The notes beneath the pieces were generated by a model. The model had not been told where the DNA came from, did no database searches, and saw nothing but the letters and a program-made list of their open reading frames with translations. Shown here piece after piece: positions 15,871-23,499 of a stretch of DNA of 32,227 bases; position 1 is the stretch's first letter, and every line of letters starts with the position of its first letter. The stretch is from Dehalococcoidia bacterium (GTDB taxonomy: Bacteria; Chloroflexota; Dehalococcoidia; UBA3495): the NCBI GenBank assembly GCA_028822675.1, contig JAPKDE010000009.1, positions 1-32,227 on the forward strand, written 5' to 3'. The translations under genes were made by a program, and so were the position numbers.

Positions 15871-16239
15871 ATGACCACGCCCACCAACACTTTCCATTGC
15901 TCCATCGAGATTAGCCCCCGTGACGGCTCCCGTTTTCAGCGGGTTATTGTCGTCGCCGGCTCGGAGAACATCTACTCGGTACTGCCTTCCGCCCTTCTGG
16001 AAATGCTGGGAGTGGAGACCGAATGGGAATCACGCTTTACCCTGCCCAACCGTGGCTGGGAGATGCTGCCAATGGCTGAAGTACGAATGCGCATCAACGG
16101 TCAGGAGCGCACCACCATCTGCGTCTACGGCAAAGCCGACGGCGAACCCACTCTGGGCCGCCACACCCTGGCCGCATTCGGCTTGTCAATCGACCACGAA
16201 GCAGAAACGTTGGTCCAGTCCGACATGTTCTTGAGCTGA
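15871..16239 (+). CDS. Retropepsin-like (clan AA) fold protein without catalytic Asp
   Basis: A 122-residue protein resembling the small bacterial clan AA aspartic-protease-like family: a strand-turn leading to YSVLPSALLEMLGVE, a middle strand AEVRMRINGQERTTICVYG, and the typical end GEPTLGRHTLAAFGLSIDHE. In relatives the turn before this reads V-D-T-G-A; here the aligned positions 30-33 are G-S-E-N, so the catalytic Asp-Thr-Gly is absent. It is probably not an active protease and may be a binding or dimerisation module. GGAGG precedes the ATG. It lies between thiD and ileS on the same strand. Confidence 0.72.
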   Translation: MTTPTNTFHCSIEISPRDGSRFQRVIVVAGSENIYSVLPSALLEMLGVETEWESRFTLPNRGWEMLPMAEVRMRINGQERTTICVYGKADGEPTLGRHTLAAFGLSIDHEAETLVQSDMFLS

Positions 16240-16321
16240 ATACCAAGGAGTCGACTCCCAGACTTCATTTCAGCCGCGTTCTGAGTAACGGACAAGTAAG
16301 TATGACTGCCGCCCTCTGCGT

Positions 16322-16327
16322 TATAAT
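16322..16327 (+). promoter_or_regulatory. Candidate -10 box upstream of ileS
   Basis: A perfect TATAAT 77 nt before the ileS ATG, without a recognisable -35. Just downstream, CTGGATTA (16329-16336) and TAATCCAG (16354-16361) form a perfect 8-bp hairpin with a 17-nt loop that spans the expected transcription start. Confidence 0.35.
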
Positions 16328-16403
16328 GCTGGATTAGTAAAACACCTGATTATTAATCCAGCCGGCGACTCTGCTGTGCCGGTTTGAAGGAAACCCCTCC
16401 GAA

Positions 16404-19400
16404 ATGTTTAAGCCCGTATCCAGCCGCGTCAGTTTTCCGGAGTTGGACGCCAACGTCCTCAAGCACTGGGAAGACAAAGACGTATTCCGGCGCACCGAGT
16501 CTGAACGCCCAGACGCACCACTCTTCATGATGTACGAGGGCCCGCCCACGGCCAACGGCAGCCCCGGCATCCACCACGCCCTATCCAGAGTCTTCAAGGA
16601 TGTCATTTGCCGCTATAGGACCATGAAAGGTTTTAGGGTGCAACGTAAGGGCGGCTGGGACACCCACGGCCTGCCCGTGGAGCTTGAGGTTGAGAAAGCG
16701 CTTGGCCTCAAGAGCAAAAAAGAGATCGAGGAATACGGCATTGAGGCGTTCAACAAGAAATGCCGCGAGAGCGTGTTCCGCTACGTGAAAGAGTGGGAGA
16801 CCATGACCTCCCGCATCGGCTACTGGGTCGACATGGACGACCCGTACGTCACCCTGCACAACAACTACATCGAATCCGGCTGGTGGATGCTAAAGACCCT
16901 GTGGGACAAGGATCTGCTCTACCAGACCATGCGCGGCACGCCCCACTGCCCCCGCTGCGTAACCAGCCTCAGTTCCCACGAAGTAGCCCTTGGCTACCGC
17001 GAGAACACTCCAGACCCGTCTGTCTTCATCAAATTCAAGGTTCACCCGGCTGCATCTGCCGACAAGTCAGCAGTCCTAGAGACGCTGGGCGCTAATAATG
17101 GTGATGTGTTCCTGCTGGCTTGGACCACCACTCCGTGGACGCTACCGGGCAACACCGGACTGGCAGTGGCCGAAGACGCCGACTACAACATAGTTGAGCT
17201 TGAAGAAGAAAATGGCGATAGGCACCGGCTGGTTCTGGCCCAGGCGCTGCTTGCCTCCAACATCAAGCAAGACCACAAGATCGTGGGTACTGTGAAGGGC
17301 TCAGACTTGGTCGGTCTGGGTTACACACCCCTTTACCATCCAATTGAATACGGCTCAGAGGTACAGCAATTCGTGCGGCGACCCGGCCCCGGTGGAGTGA
17401 CGATCACCGAGATGGTGGAAAGCGACAAATTTGCGCCCACCGTGATCTCGGCAGCGTTTGTATCCCTGGACGACGGCACCGGAATCGTCCACATTGCCCC
17501 TGCCTTTGGTGACGAAGACTTGGGCGTCGGCCGAGAGAAAGAGCTGTCGTTCGTACAACCAGTAGACCTGCAGGGAATCATCACCGGCAATTACCCCTTC
17601 GCCGGCAAGTTTGTGAAGGACGCCGACAAAGAGGTGATGCAGGACCTAACAGAGCGGGGTCTGCTGTTCCACCATGAAATCTATCGCCACACCTACCCGT
17701 TCTGCTGGCGTTGCGACACCCCGCTGCTCTATTACGCCAAGAGTTCCTGGTACATCCGTACCTCGGCCTTAAAAGACAAGCTAGTGCAGGGCAACAGCGA
17801 AATCAACTGGTACCCGGAGTACATCAAAGAAGGCCGATTTGGCGAGTGGCTGCGCAACAACGTGGACTGGGCCATATCCCGTGAGCGTTACTGGGGCACG
17901 CCCATCCCAATCTGGCAATGTGAAGACTGCACTAACTCGGTCTGCGTCGGCGGCGTAGAAGAGTTGCAAAACCTAGCGCGTCTGGACGATGGCGCCGACC
18001 TGAGCGAACTGGACCTGCACCGTCCCTACGTGGATAACATCGTCCTGGACTGCACCGTAGACAGCTGCTCCGGCACCATGCACCGCATTCCAGAGGTCAT
18101 GGACGCCTGGTTCGACTCGGGTGCGATGCCATTTGCCCAGTGGCATTACCCATTCGACAACGACACGATACAGTCCGATGGACGGTTCCCTGCCGACTAC
18201 ATTTGCGAGGCGGTCGACCAGACCCGTGGCTGGTTCTACAGCCTCCACGCGCTGTCCACCCTGCTGACAGGCCAGCCTTCGTACAAGAACGTCATCTGCC
18301 TGGGCCTGATCCTGGACGAGAAAGGCCGCAAGATGAGCAAACGGGTGGGCAACGTGGTTGAGCCGCTCTCCGTGCTCGACGAGCACGGCGCCGACGCCCT
18401 ACGCTGGTACCTGTTCACTGCGTCGCATCCCGGCGAGCCACGGCGGTTCTCCGGTAAGCTGGTCAGCGAGACGCTGCGCAAGGTCATGCTCACGCTCTGG
18501 AACGTTTATTCGTTCTTCATTGGCTACGCAGAAATCGATCAATTCGACCCAACCCAGAAGCCGGCTGACTGGAAACCGGAGAATGAACTTGACCGCTGGG
18601 TACTCTCTGAACTGAACTCCCTGATCTCCCAGGTCGATAAGCACATGGACGAGTACGACCCCACGAACGCGGGTCGGCGTATCCAAGAGTTCATCGACCA
18701 GCTATCCAACTGGTACGTGCGCCGCAGTCGCCGCCGCTTCTGGAGAAACGAGGGCGATTCCGACAAGCTTTCAGGCTACATCACTCTGCACACCTGTCTG
18801 GTCACAGTAGCCAAACTGATGGCACCTCTGGCACCGTTCGTTGCCGAGGATATGTATCAGAACTTGGTCTGCTCAGTCGACTCAACTGCCCCGGACAGCA
18901 TCCACCTGACCGACTTCCCGGTGGCCGACGAGTCCTTGGTGGACCTCCCGCTGATGGAGGCCACCCAACTGGCCATGAAGGTGTCCAGCATGGGCCGGGC
19001 TGCGCGCTCAAACGAAAAGATCAAGGTCCGCCAGCCGCTGAACACGGTGAAAGTGCTGGTCCGGAACAGCTTGGAAAGAGACCTGCTTGTTCCAATGATT
19101 CCCCAGTTAATTGATGAATTGAACGTAAAAACGGTCACCATTGATGCTGCGTTGGGCCCCGACGACCTTGAGTTTTGGAACTGGGCATCTTCTCCCAACA
19201 AAGCAACACTGGGCAAGAAGCACGGCTCCAACGGTCAATCTGTCGCCGATGCTCTGTCGACCATGGACCCCAGAGCCATCTTCAAGTCGTTCAGCGAAAG
19301 TGGCTGGGTTGAGTTGGCAAACCCCAAAGAGGCCTCTGAGATGCTGCACATCGACCAAGAAGATGTGGAAATCGTTAAAACTGCGAAGGCCGACGGCTAT

Positions 19401-19724
19401 GCCGAAGTCCAAGAAGGACCGTACGTGGTTGCCGTAGAAACACTCCTGACGCCAGAACTGGCTGAAGAGGGACTGGCCCGTGAGGTTGTCCACCGCATCC
19501 AAGGCATGCGCCGGTCAGCCGACTTCGACGTCATAGACCGCATAGTGACCTACTACCAGGGCCCGCCAGAGTTTGCCGGGGTCATGCAAGGAGCATTCTC
19601 TGGCTATATCCGCGACGAGACTCTCAGCACCAAACTGGTAGACGGCCAACCGGCGGATGACACCGCCACCGAGATCTTCAAAGTAGAAGGCATGGAGATC
19701 ACCCTAGCCGTGCAGCGGATGTAA
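16404..19724 (+). CDS. ileS: Isoleucyl-tRNA synthetase, eukaryote-like type 2, with altered class I signature
   Basis: A 1106-residue class I synthetase charging tRNA-Ile. Domains: Rossmann catalytic domain (start to about 190), CP1 editing domain (AWTTTPWTLPGNTGLAV from about residue 237 and GTGIVHIAPAFGDED near 358), second catalytic half with KMSKR at 643-647, anticodon-binding helices (WYVRRSRRRFWR), and a long C-terminal extension. Length and editing-domain style indicate IleRS2. The first signature motif, normally HxGH, reads Gly55-Ile-His-His58 in NGSPGIHHAL, i.e. a GXHH swap. As I recall, IleRS2 proteins with swapped GXHH are reported as extremely mupirocin-resistant. The ATG follows a modest purine stretch (GAAGGAAA about 15 nt upstream). 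A strong terminator follows. Confidence 0.97.
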   Translation: MFKPVSSRVSFPELDANVLKHWEDKDVFRRTESERPDAPLFMMYEGPPTANGSPGIHHALSRVFKDVICRYRTMKGFRVQRKGGWDTHGLPVELEVEKALGLKSKKEIEEYGIEAFNKKCRESVFRYVKEWETMTSRIGYWVDMDDPYVTLHNNYIESGWWMLKTLWDKDLLYQTMRGTPHCPRCVTSLSSHEVALGYRENTPDPSVFIKFKVHPAASADKSAVLETLGANNGDVFLLAWTTTPWTLPGNTGLAVAEDADYNIVELEEENGDRHRLVLAQALLASNIKQDHKIVGTVKGSDLVGLGYTPLYHPIEYGSEVQQFVRRPGPGGVTITEMVESDKFAPTVISAAFVSLDDGTGIVHIAPAFGDEDLGVGREKELSFVQPVDLQGIITGNYPFAGKFVKDADKEVMQDLTERGLLFHHEIYRHTYPFCWRCDTPLLYYAKSSWYIRTSALKDKLVQGNSEINWYPEYIKEGRFGEWLRNNVDWAISRERYWGTPIPIWQCEDCTNSVCVGGVEELQNLARLDDGADLSELDLHRPYVDNIVLDCTVDSCSGTMHRIPEVMDAWFDSGAMPFAQWHYPFDNDTIQSDGRFPADYICEAVDQTRGWFYSLHALSTLLTGQPSYKNVICLGLILDEKGRKMSKRVGNVVEPLSVLDEHGADALRWYLFTASHPGEPRRFSGKLVSETLRKVMLTLWNVYSFFIGYAEIDQFDPTQKPADWKPENELDRWVLSELNSLISQVDKHMDEYDPTNAGRRIQEFIDQLSNWYVRRSRRRFWRNEGDSDKLSGYITLHTCLVTVAKLMAPLAPFVAEDMYQNLVCSVDSTAPDSIHLTDFPVADESLVDLPLMEATQLAMKVSSMGRAARSNEKIKVRQPLNTVKVLVRNSLERDLLVPMIPQLIDELNVKTVTIDAALGPDDLEFWNWASSPNKATLGKKHGSNGQSVADALSTMDPRAIFKSFSESGWVELANPKEASEMLHIDQEDVEIVKTAKADGYAEVQEGPYVVAVETLLTPELAEEGLAREVVHRIQGMRRSADFDVIDRIVTYYQGPPEFAGVMQGAFSGYIRDETLSTKLVDGQPADDTATEIFKVEGMEITLAVQRM

Positions 19725-19767
19725 TCACACTGCACTGGCCCGGCAACCCAAATTTGAGCAACGCACA

Positions 19768-19804
19768 AAGGGGCGGGATTTTTGATCCCGCCCCTTAATT
19801 TTTG
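19768..19804 (+). terminator. Intrinsic terminator after ileS
   Basis: Perfect 12-bp stem AAGGGGCGGGAT / ATCCCGCCCCTT around a TTTTG loop, followed by AATTTTT. Confidence 0.95.
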
Positions 19805-19854
19805 CAAACACTTCCGCCTAAACTCCTCACACACCATTTACCATCTATCCCTGT

Positions 19855-20108
19855 CCCCACCGTCTTTCCAGCGAAAGCTAGAATCCAGGAAGCTTCGCAT
19901 AAGCCACGTTCCCACAGAGCAAGACAACTCCCCGCCACCGCTCATCCTGAGCTTGTCGAAGGACTGTTGGGTTGAGCACGACTGACGTGAAACGGATGGT
20001 TCGACGGGCTCACCATGAGCGGAGTAGGGACGTGGTTGGCAGAGTTGGGTTGGTAGAAGCCAGGCATGGCGTTGGTAGATATCAATCGTGGCGGGTTAAA
20101 AACCCGCC
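19855..20108. repeat. Composite palindromic repeat, copy A
   Basis: Gene-free region downstream of ileS (19725-20189) filled with repeat modules. First, a degenerate TTTCCAGCGAAAGCTAGAAT module. Second, a stretch CGCATAAGCCACGTTCC shared with copy B near 22204. Third, a 23-bp inverted repeat, arms 19938-19960 (CCGCTCATCCTGAGCTTGTC plus GAA) and 20000-20022, matching at 19 of 23 positions. Fourth, a perfect palindrome GGCGGGTTAAAAACCCGCC at 20090-20108. No transposase is present. These resemble the small REP/MITE-like intergenic repeats seen in many environmental genomes. Confidence 0.8.
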
Positions 20109-20189
20109 CCTACGGTTGTCATCATTCCCGTTGAAGTAGCCCCACCGCCCCACACAGCGGTTGCCCCAGCGGAAGCTGTTTGCACTCTA

Positions 20190-21203
20190 TCACTGCCCCA
20201 TATACGGGATAATCCGGTCTCCGATTAGGTCAATGGTTTTCATGATTTGGGCGTGGGACGGGCCGCCGGAATGGGCGTGACGCAGTCGCAGTAGACACGA
20301 CTCAGCCCCAGTGCCTTCGCTCCAACGCTGGAACTCGTTCAAACATTCCTCAGGGTCTCCCATGATCAGGCGGTCTTTGGCGATACGGTCCAGGGTCAGT
20401 TCTGATTCGCTTTTTACTGACTGGAACTCCCTCAGTCCGTTCTTCCAGTAATACTTGTAGGCTTCCAACACCTCTGGGCCGTAGACCTCTTCAGCTTCTT
20501 TCCGAGAATTCGCCACCCAGGCATCGCGCATGATAATAGGAGTCGGTTTCTTACCAGCCGCTTCGGCGGCTTTGCTGTATTCGTTAATCAACCGGCTGGT
20601 GTTTTCCAGTGTCGTGCTGGGCGTGGTCACAATAGCATCGCCGATGTTCGCCGCGCGCCGGGCACTCACCCTGGCACTGGCGCCAATCCAGATGGGCGGA
20701 TGCGGCTGCTGCACCGGGTCTGGCCGAACCGTCAGTTTCTCAATCTGGTGGTGTTTGCCATCATAGGAAAATTCTTGGCCCGACCAGCATTCCCTCAGGA
20801 TTTCAACCTTTTCTTCAAACAGCTCAACTCGGTTGGCCATATCCACGCCAAACGCCCGAAAATCGGCCTCCTGATAACCCAAACCAACCCCCAAGGTCAC
20901 CCGTCCTTTAGAGATGATATCCAGAGTTACCACGTCTTCAGCCAGCCTAACTGGGTGATGCAGCGGCAGCAGAATAACCGACGTACCCACTCGTAATTTG
21001 GTGGTTGAGGCAGCCACTGCAGTGCAGACAATCAACGGCGAGGGCAGAAACCCGTCTTTGTCCTGATGGTGCTCGCCAAAGAAGCACGAATCAAACCCAG
21101 CCTGCTCGGCCAGGCGTGCTTCTTCAATCACTTCGTCCACGCACCGGGGTAGGTCCTCGCCGCGCGGTGGGTTGGCAATGGAGCTGTAGATTCCGAACTT
21201 CAT
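20190..21203 (-). CDS. LLM-class flavin/F420-dependent oxidoreductase
   Basis: A 337-residue luciferase-like monooxygenase-fold protein. MKFGIYSSIANPPRG begins the barrel; then EEARLAEQAGFDSCFFGEHH, the TKLRVGTSVILLPLHHPVRLAEDVVTLD strand-helix (given in part: LLPLHHPVRLAEDV), GRVTLGVGLGYQEADFRAFG and PPIWIGASA are family hallmarks. Such enzymes use reduced FMN or F420 to oxidise or reduce varied substrates; none can be named. The start is the ATG at 21203 with GAGGTAA before it. The frame is open further upstream to 21314, but that extension has no family resemblance. Confidence 0.88.
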   Translation of the reverse strand: MKFGIYSSIANPPRGEDLPRCVDEVIEEARLAEQAGFDSCFFGEHHQDKDGFLPSPLIVCTAVAASTTKLRVGTSVILLPLHHPVRLAEDVVTLDIISKGRVTLGVGLGYQEADFRAFGVDMANRVELFEEKVEILRECWSGQEFSYDGKHHQIEKLTVRPDPVQQPHPPIWIGASARVSARRAANIGDAIVTTPSTTLENTSRLINEYSKAAEAAGKKPTPIIMRDAWVANSRKEAEEVYGPEVLEAYKYYWKNGLREFQSVKSESELTLDRIAKDRLIMGDPEECLNEFQRWSEGTGAESCLLRLRHAHSGGPSHAQIMKTIDLIGDRIIPYMGQ

Positions 21204-21343
21204 TAAATTACCTCGAACTACCTCTTTGTCTGTCTTGGGTTTGAAAAAGGAACTCGTCGTAGAGGGTATCACCCTATAGAATAGCCATGATAATAACCCG
21301 GTCTTGCCGAACAACCGTCACCCATGGGGAGGAACACCACAAC

Positions 21344-22156
21344 ATGCCCGAGCTACCTGAGGTGGAAAACACGCGCCGGAACTTAATCAGGTTTGGGCTG
21401 CCCGGATGCACCATCACCGGCTCCAACATTACCTGGGCCAATACGGTGAAAAAACCGACTGCCACCGAACTTGCCCAGAGCCTGAAAAACCGCACCATCC
21501 AGGACGTAAAACGCAAGGGCAAGTATCTGATTTTGCCACTCTCAGGGGCTTCACCGTCGACATTCATTGTGCATTTGGGCATGACCGGTCGATTTTTAAT
21601 CCAGCCCCAGTCCCAGAAAGCCGATCCGCTCACCCGCCATTTCTTTCCATTGGACGATGGCCGCGAGATGCGATTTGTAGACGGCCGTAAATTCGGCAAA
21701 CTATGGCTGGTGAACTCTCCAGACGAAGTGCTTCCGGTGATGAGTCCGGAGCCCTTTGACGAAGATTTCACGGTCGAAACCCTAGCTGAGTCATTCGCCG
21801 GCAAGAAAGCGCCGGTAAAAGCGTTGTTACTGGAGCAGTCAATCGCCTGCGGGCTGGGAAATTTGTATGCCGATGAGTCCCTTTTCTTGGCTGGCATTCA
21901 CCCGGAGAAGCCAGGGGCCGAGTTTTCTGTTGATGAAGTGGCCCGACTGCACCAGTCGATCAAAGACGCCCTGTCCGCCGCTTACGGCGTGTATGACCGG
22001 GCCCGTGACCAAGACTGGCCCAACCCGCCAACTGCTCTGATGACTTGGAGTCATCCCAGGGACATAAAAGCTCCCTGCCCCAACTGCGGCACCAACATGA
22101 CGGCCATCAGGGTTCGCGCTCGGGGCACCTATTTCTGTTCCAAGTGTCAGGTCTGA
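21344..22156 (+). CDS. mutM: Formamidopyrimidine-DNA glycosylase
   Basis: A 270-residue Fpg/MutM. The start is fixed by MPELPEVE, whose Pro2 (exposed after Met removal) forms the Schiff base and Glu3 is catalytic; GGGAGGA lies upstream, and codons from 21287 are an in-frame extension without meaning. Other hallmarks are the RKGKYL lysine loop (Lys60), HLGMTGRF, the helix-two-turn-helix LLEQSIACGLGNLYADESLF, and the C-terminal zinc finger with CPNC and CSKC pairs. It excises 8-oxoguanine and other oxidised bases and cuts the abasic site. The linker before the finger (WSHPRDIKAP) is unlike the common YGREGEP. It is divergent from the LLM gene. Confidence 0.95.
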   Translation: MPELPEVENTRRNLIRFGLPGCTITGSNITWANTVKKPTATELAQSLKNRTIQDVKRKGKYLILPLSGASPSTFIVHLGMTGRFLIQPQSQKADPLTRHFFPLDDGREMRFVDGRKFGKLWLVNSPDEVLPVMSPEPFDEDFTVETLAESFAGKKAPVKALLLEQSIACGLGNLYADESLFLAGIHPEKPGAEFSVDEVARLHQSIKDALSAAYGVYDRARDQDWPNPPTALMTWSHPRDIKAPCPNCGTNMTAIRVRARGTYFCSKCQV

Positions 22157-22168
22157 GCACCACCCCAC

Positions 22169-22425
22169 CGTCATTCCCGCTTTCGCGGGAATCCATGTAA
22201 CAACGCATAAGTCACGTTCCACCTGAGCAAGGCCACACCCCGCCACCACTGCACACGACGGACACGGTTTCGGGAGTGGGTTCCGCCCTTCGCCGGAATG
22301 ACGAATAAGACGGGGCAGAGCTATGATTTCGCCGGCCTTCCGCTCGTCTTGATCCTGTCGAAGGACTACTCAAGTCGAGCAAATCCGACGTGGAGCGAAC
22401 GGTTCGGCAGGCTCACCATGATTGG
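22169..22425. repeat. Composite palindromic repeat, copy B
   Basis: Fills most of the 327-bp gap between mutM and the reductase gene. It starts with a perfect hairpin ATTCCCGC-TTTC-GCGGGAAT (22173-22192). CGTCATTCC (22169-22177) and GGAATGACG (22295-22303) form 9-bp inverted ends of a 135-bp unit. It contains CGCATAAGTCACGTTCC, shared with copy A, then CCGCTCGTCTTGATCCTGTC (22340 on) and TTCGGCAGGCTCACCATGAT (22403 on), degenerate versions of the copy A inverted-repeat arms, in the same order and orientation. Confidence 0.8.
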
Positions 22426-22483
22426 TGTGGGGTGCTCTAATCCTGCGAAGACACGGCCTCAGTCAGAAAATTGGGCAGAGATG

Positions 22484-23455
22484 CTATTTGGCGCGCACCT
22501 GGCTGAGGAGACGGGTGCACGAGTAGAGGGTCCTGGTATGGGGCATGGGTAAGCCCAGCTTTTCGCCCAGTTCAATCACCACGCCCACCACGCTTTCCAA
22601 TTCCATTGGCCTACCAGACTCCAGATCCTGGAGCATGGAAGTCTTGTGGGCACCCACTTTTTTGGCACCATCCATACGCTGGTCAATGGTCAAAGGCAGG
22701 CGCACACCCAGGGCTTCAGCCACCTCATCGGCCTCGGTCATTACGGCCCGGGCGATGGCGCTGGTTTCGGGATGAGTCGCCATTTCTTCAAGTGTGGCAC
22801 CGGTCAGGGCGCTCATGGGGTTGAAAACCACATTGCCCAGGAGTTTGACCCAGAGGTCGTGGCGAATGCGACTGCGAATGGGGGCTTTTAACCCGGCGCA
22901 GATCAGGGCGGCGGCCAGGGTTTTGCAACGGTCGCTGCTGGTGCCGTCCAGCTCACCAATGGAAAATCGGTTGCCCTCAATGTGCTCGATGACTCCGGGT
23001 TGAACAATCACCGTTGAAGGGTAAATGATGCAGCCAATGATCCGGGAAGGGTCAATGGCTTGGGCAATCACTCCGCCCGGATCGACACTCTCGATGGCTG
23101 TACCGTCAAACGGGCCACCTTGACTCTGAAAATACCACCATGGGATCCCGTTCTGAGCTGATACAACCACTGTTTCAGGGCCGAGTAACGGAGCAATTTG
23201 AGGTGCAATTTCAGTCAGGCTATGGGCCTTAACCGTCAAGAACACAAAATCGACCGGGCCAACGGACTCGTAGTCGTCCGTGGCGGTAGGATGGGCTTCA
23301 AAATCGCCATCCGGACTCTTAACTCGCACTCCGTGATTCTGCATCGCCTGCAGGTGAGCCCCTCTGGCAATCAGGTAGACATCCTCTCCGGACAGTGCCA
23401 ATTTAGCGCCCAGAAAGGCGCCAATGGCCCCCGCTCCAACGATGGCGATTTTCAC
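22484..23455 (-). CDS. Ketopantoate reductase-family oxidoreductase (ApbA/PanE)
   Basis: A 323-residue NADP-binding protein. KIAIVGAGAIGAFLGAKLAL is the dinucleotide fold with the GxGxxG loop, followed by VDFVFLTVKAHSL with the family lysine and QNGIPWW. The C-terminal helical domain has KLLGNVVFNPMSALTGATL (conserved Lys/Asn). 2-dehydropantoate reductases convert ketopantoate to pantoate for CoA synthesis, but many paralogues act on other 2-oxo or beta-hydroxy acids, so the symbol panE is withheld. The start is a GTG at 23455. It lies 44 nt after an acyl-CoA synthetase gene on the same strand, which suggests a shared catabolic or CoA-linked operon. Confidence 0.88.
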   Translation of the reverse strand: MKIAIVGAGAIGAFLGAKLALSGEDVYLIARGAHLQAMQNHGVRVKSPDGDFEAHPTATDDYESVGPVDFVFLTVKAHSLTEIAPQIAPLLGPETVVVSAQNGIPWWYFQSQGGPFDGTAIESVDPGGVIAQAIDPSRIIGCIIYPSTVIVQPGVIEHIEGNRFSIGELDGTSSDRCKTLAAALICAGLKAPIRSRIRHDLWVKLLGNVVFNPMSALTGATLEEMATHPETSAIARAVMTEADEVAEALGVRLPLTIDQRMDGAKKVGAHKTSMLQDLESGRPMELESVVGVVIELGEKLGLPMPHTRTLYSCTRLLSQVRAK

Positions 23456-23499
23456 GAATCCAACTCCAGCCCGAGACTCAAATTAGAAGTTTGCTAGTT

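Noticed and set aside
16240..16403. Possible T-box leader before ileS
   Set aside because: An ileS leader invites this idea, but the conserved T-box antiterminator sequence is not present; only a simple 8-bp hairpin spanning the likely transcription start is seen.
20190..21314. Longer 374-residue form of the LLM oxidoreductase
   Set aside because: The first 37 residues have no family resemblance, and a good ribosome-binding site precedes the internal ATG at 21203.
21274..21897. 207-codon reverse ORF over mutM
   Set aside because: Antisense to a fully conserved Fpg sequence; composition is Ser/Pro-rich without motifs.
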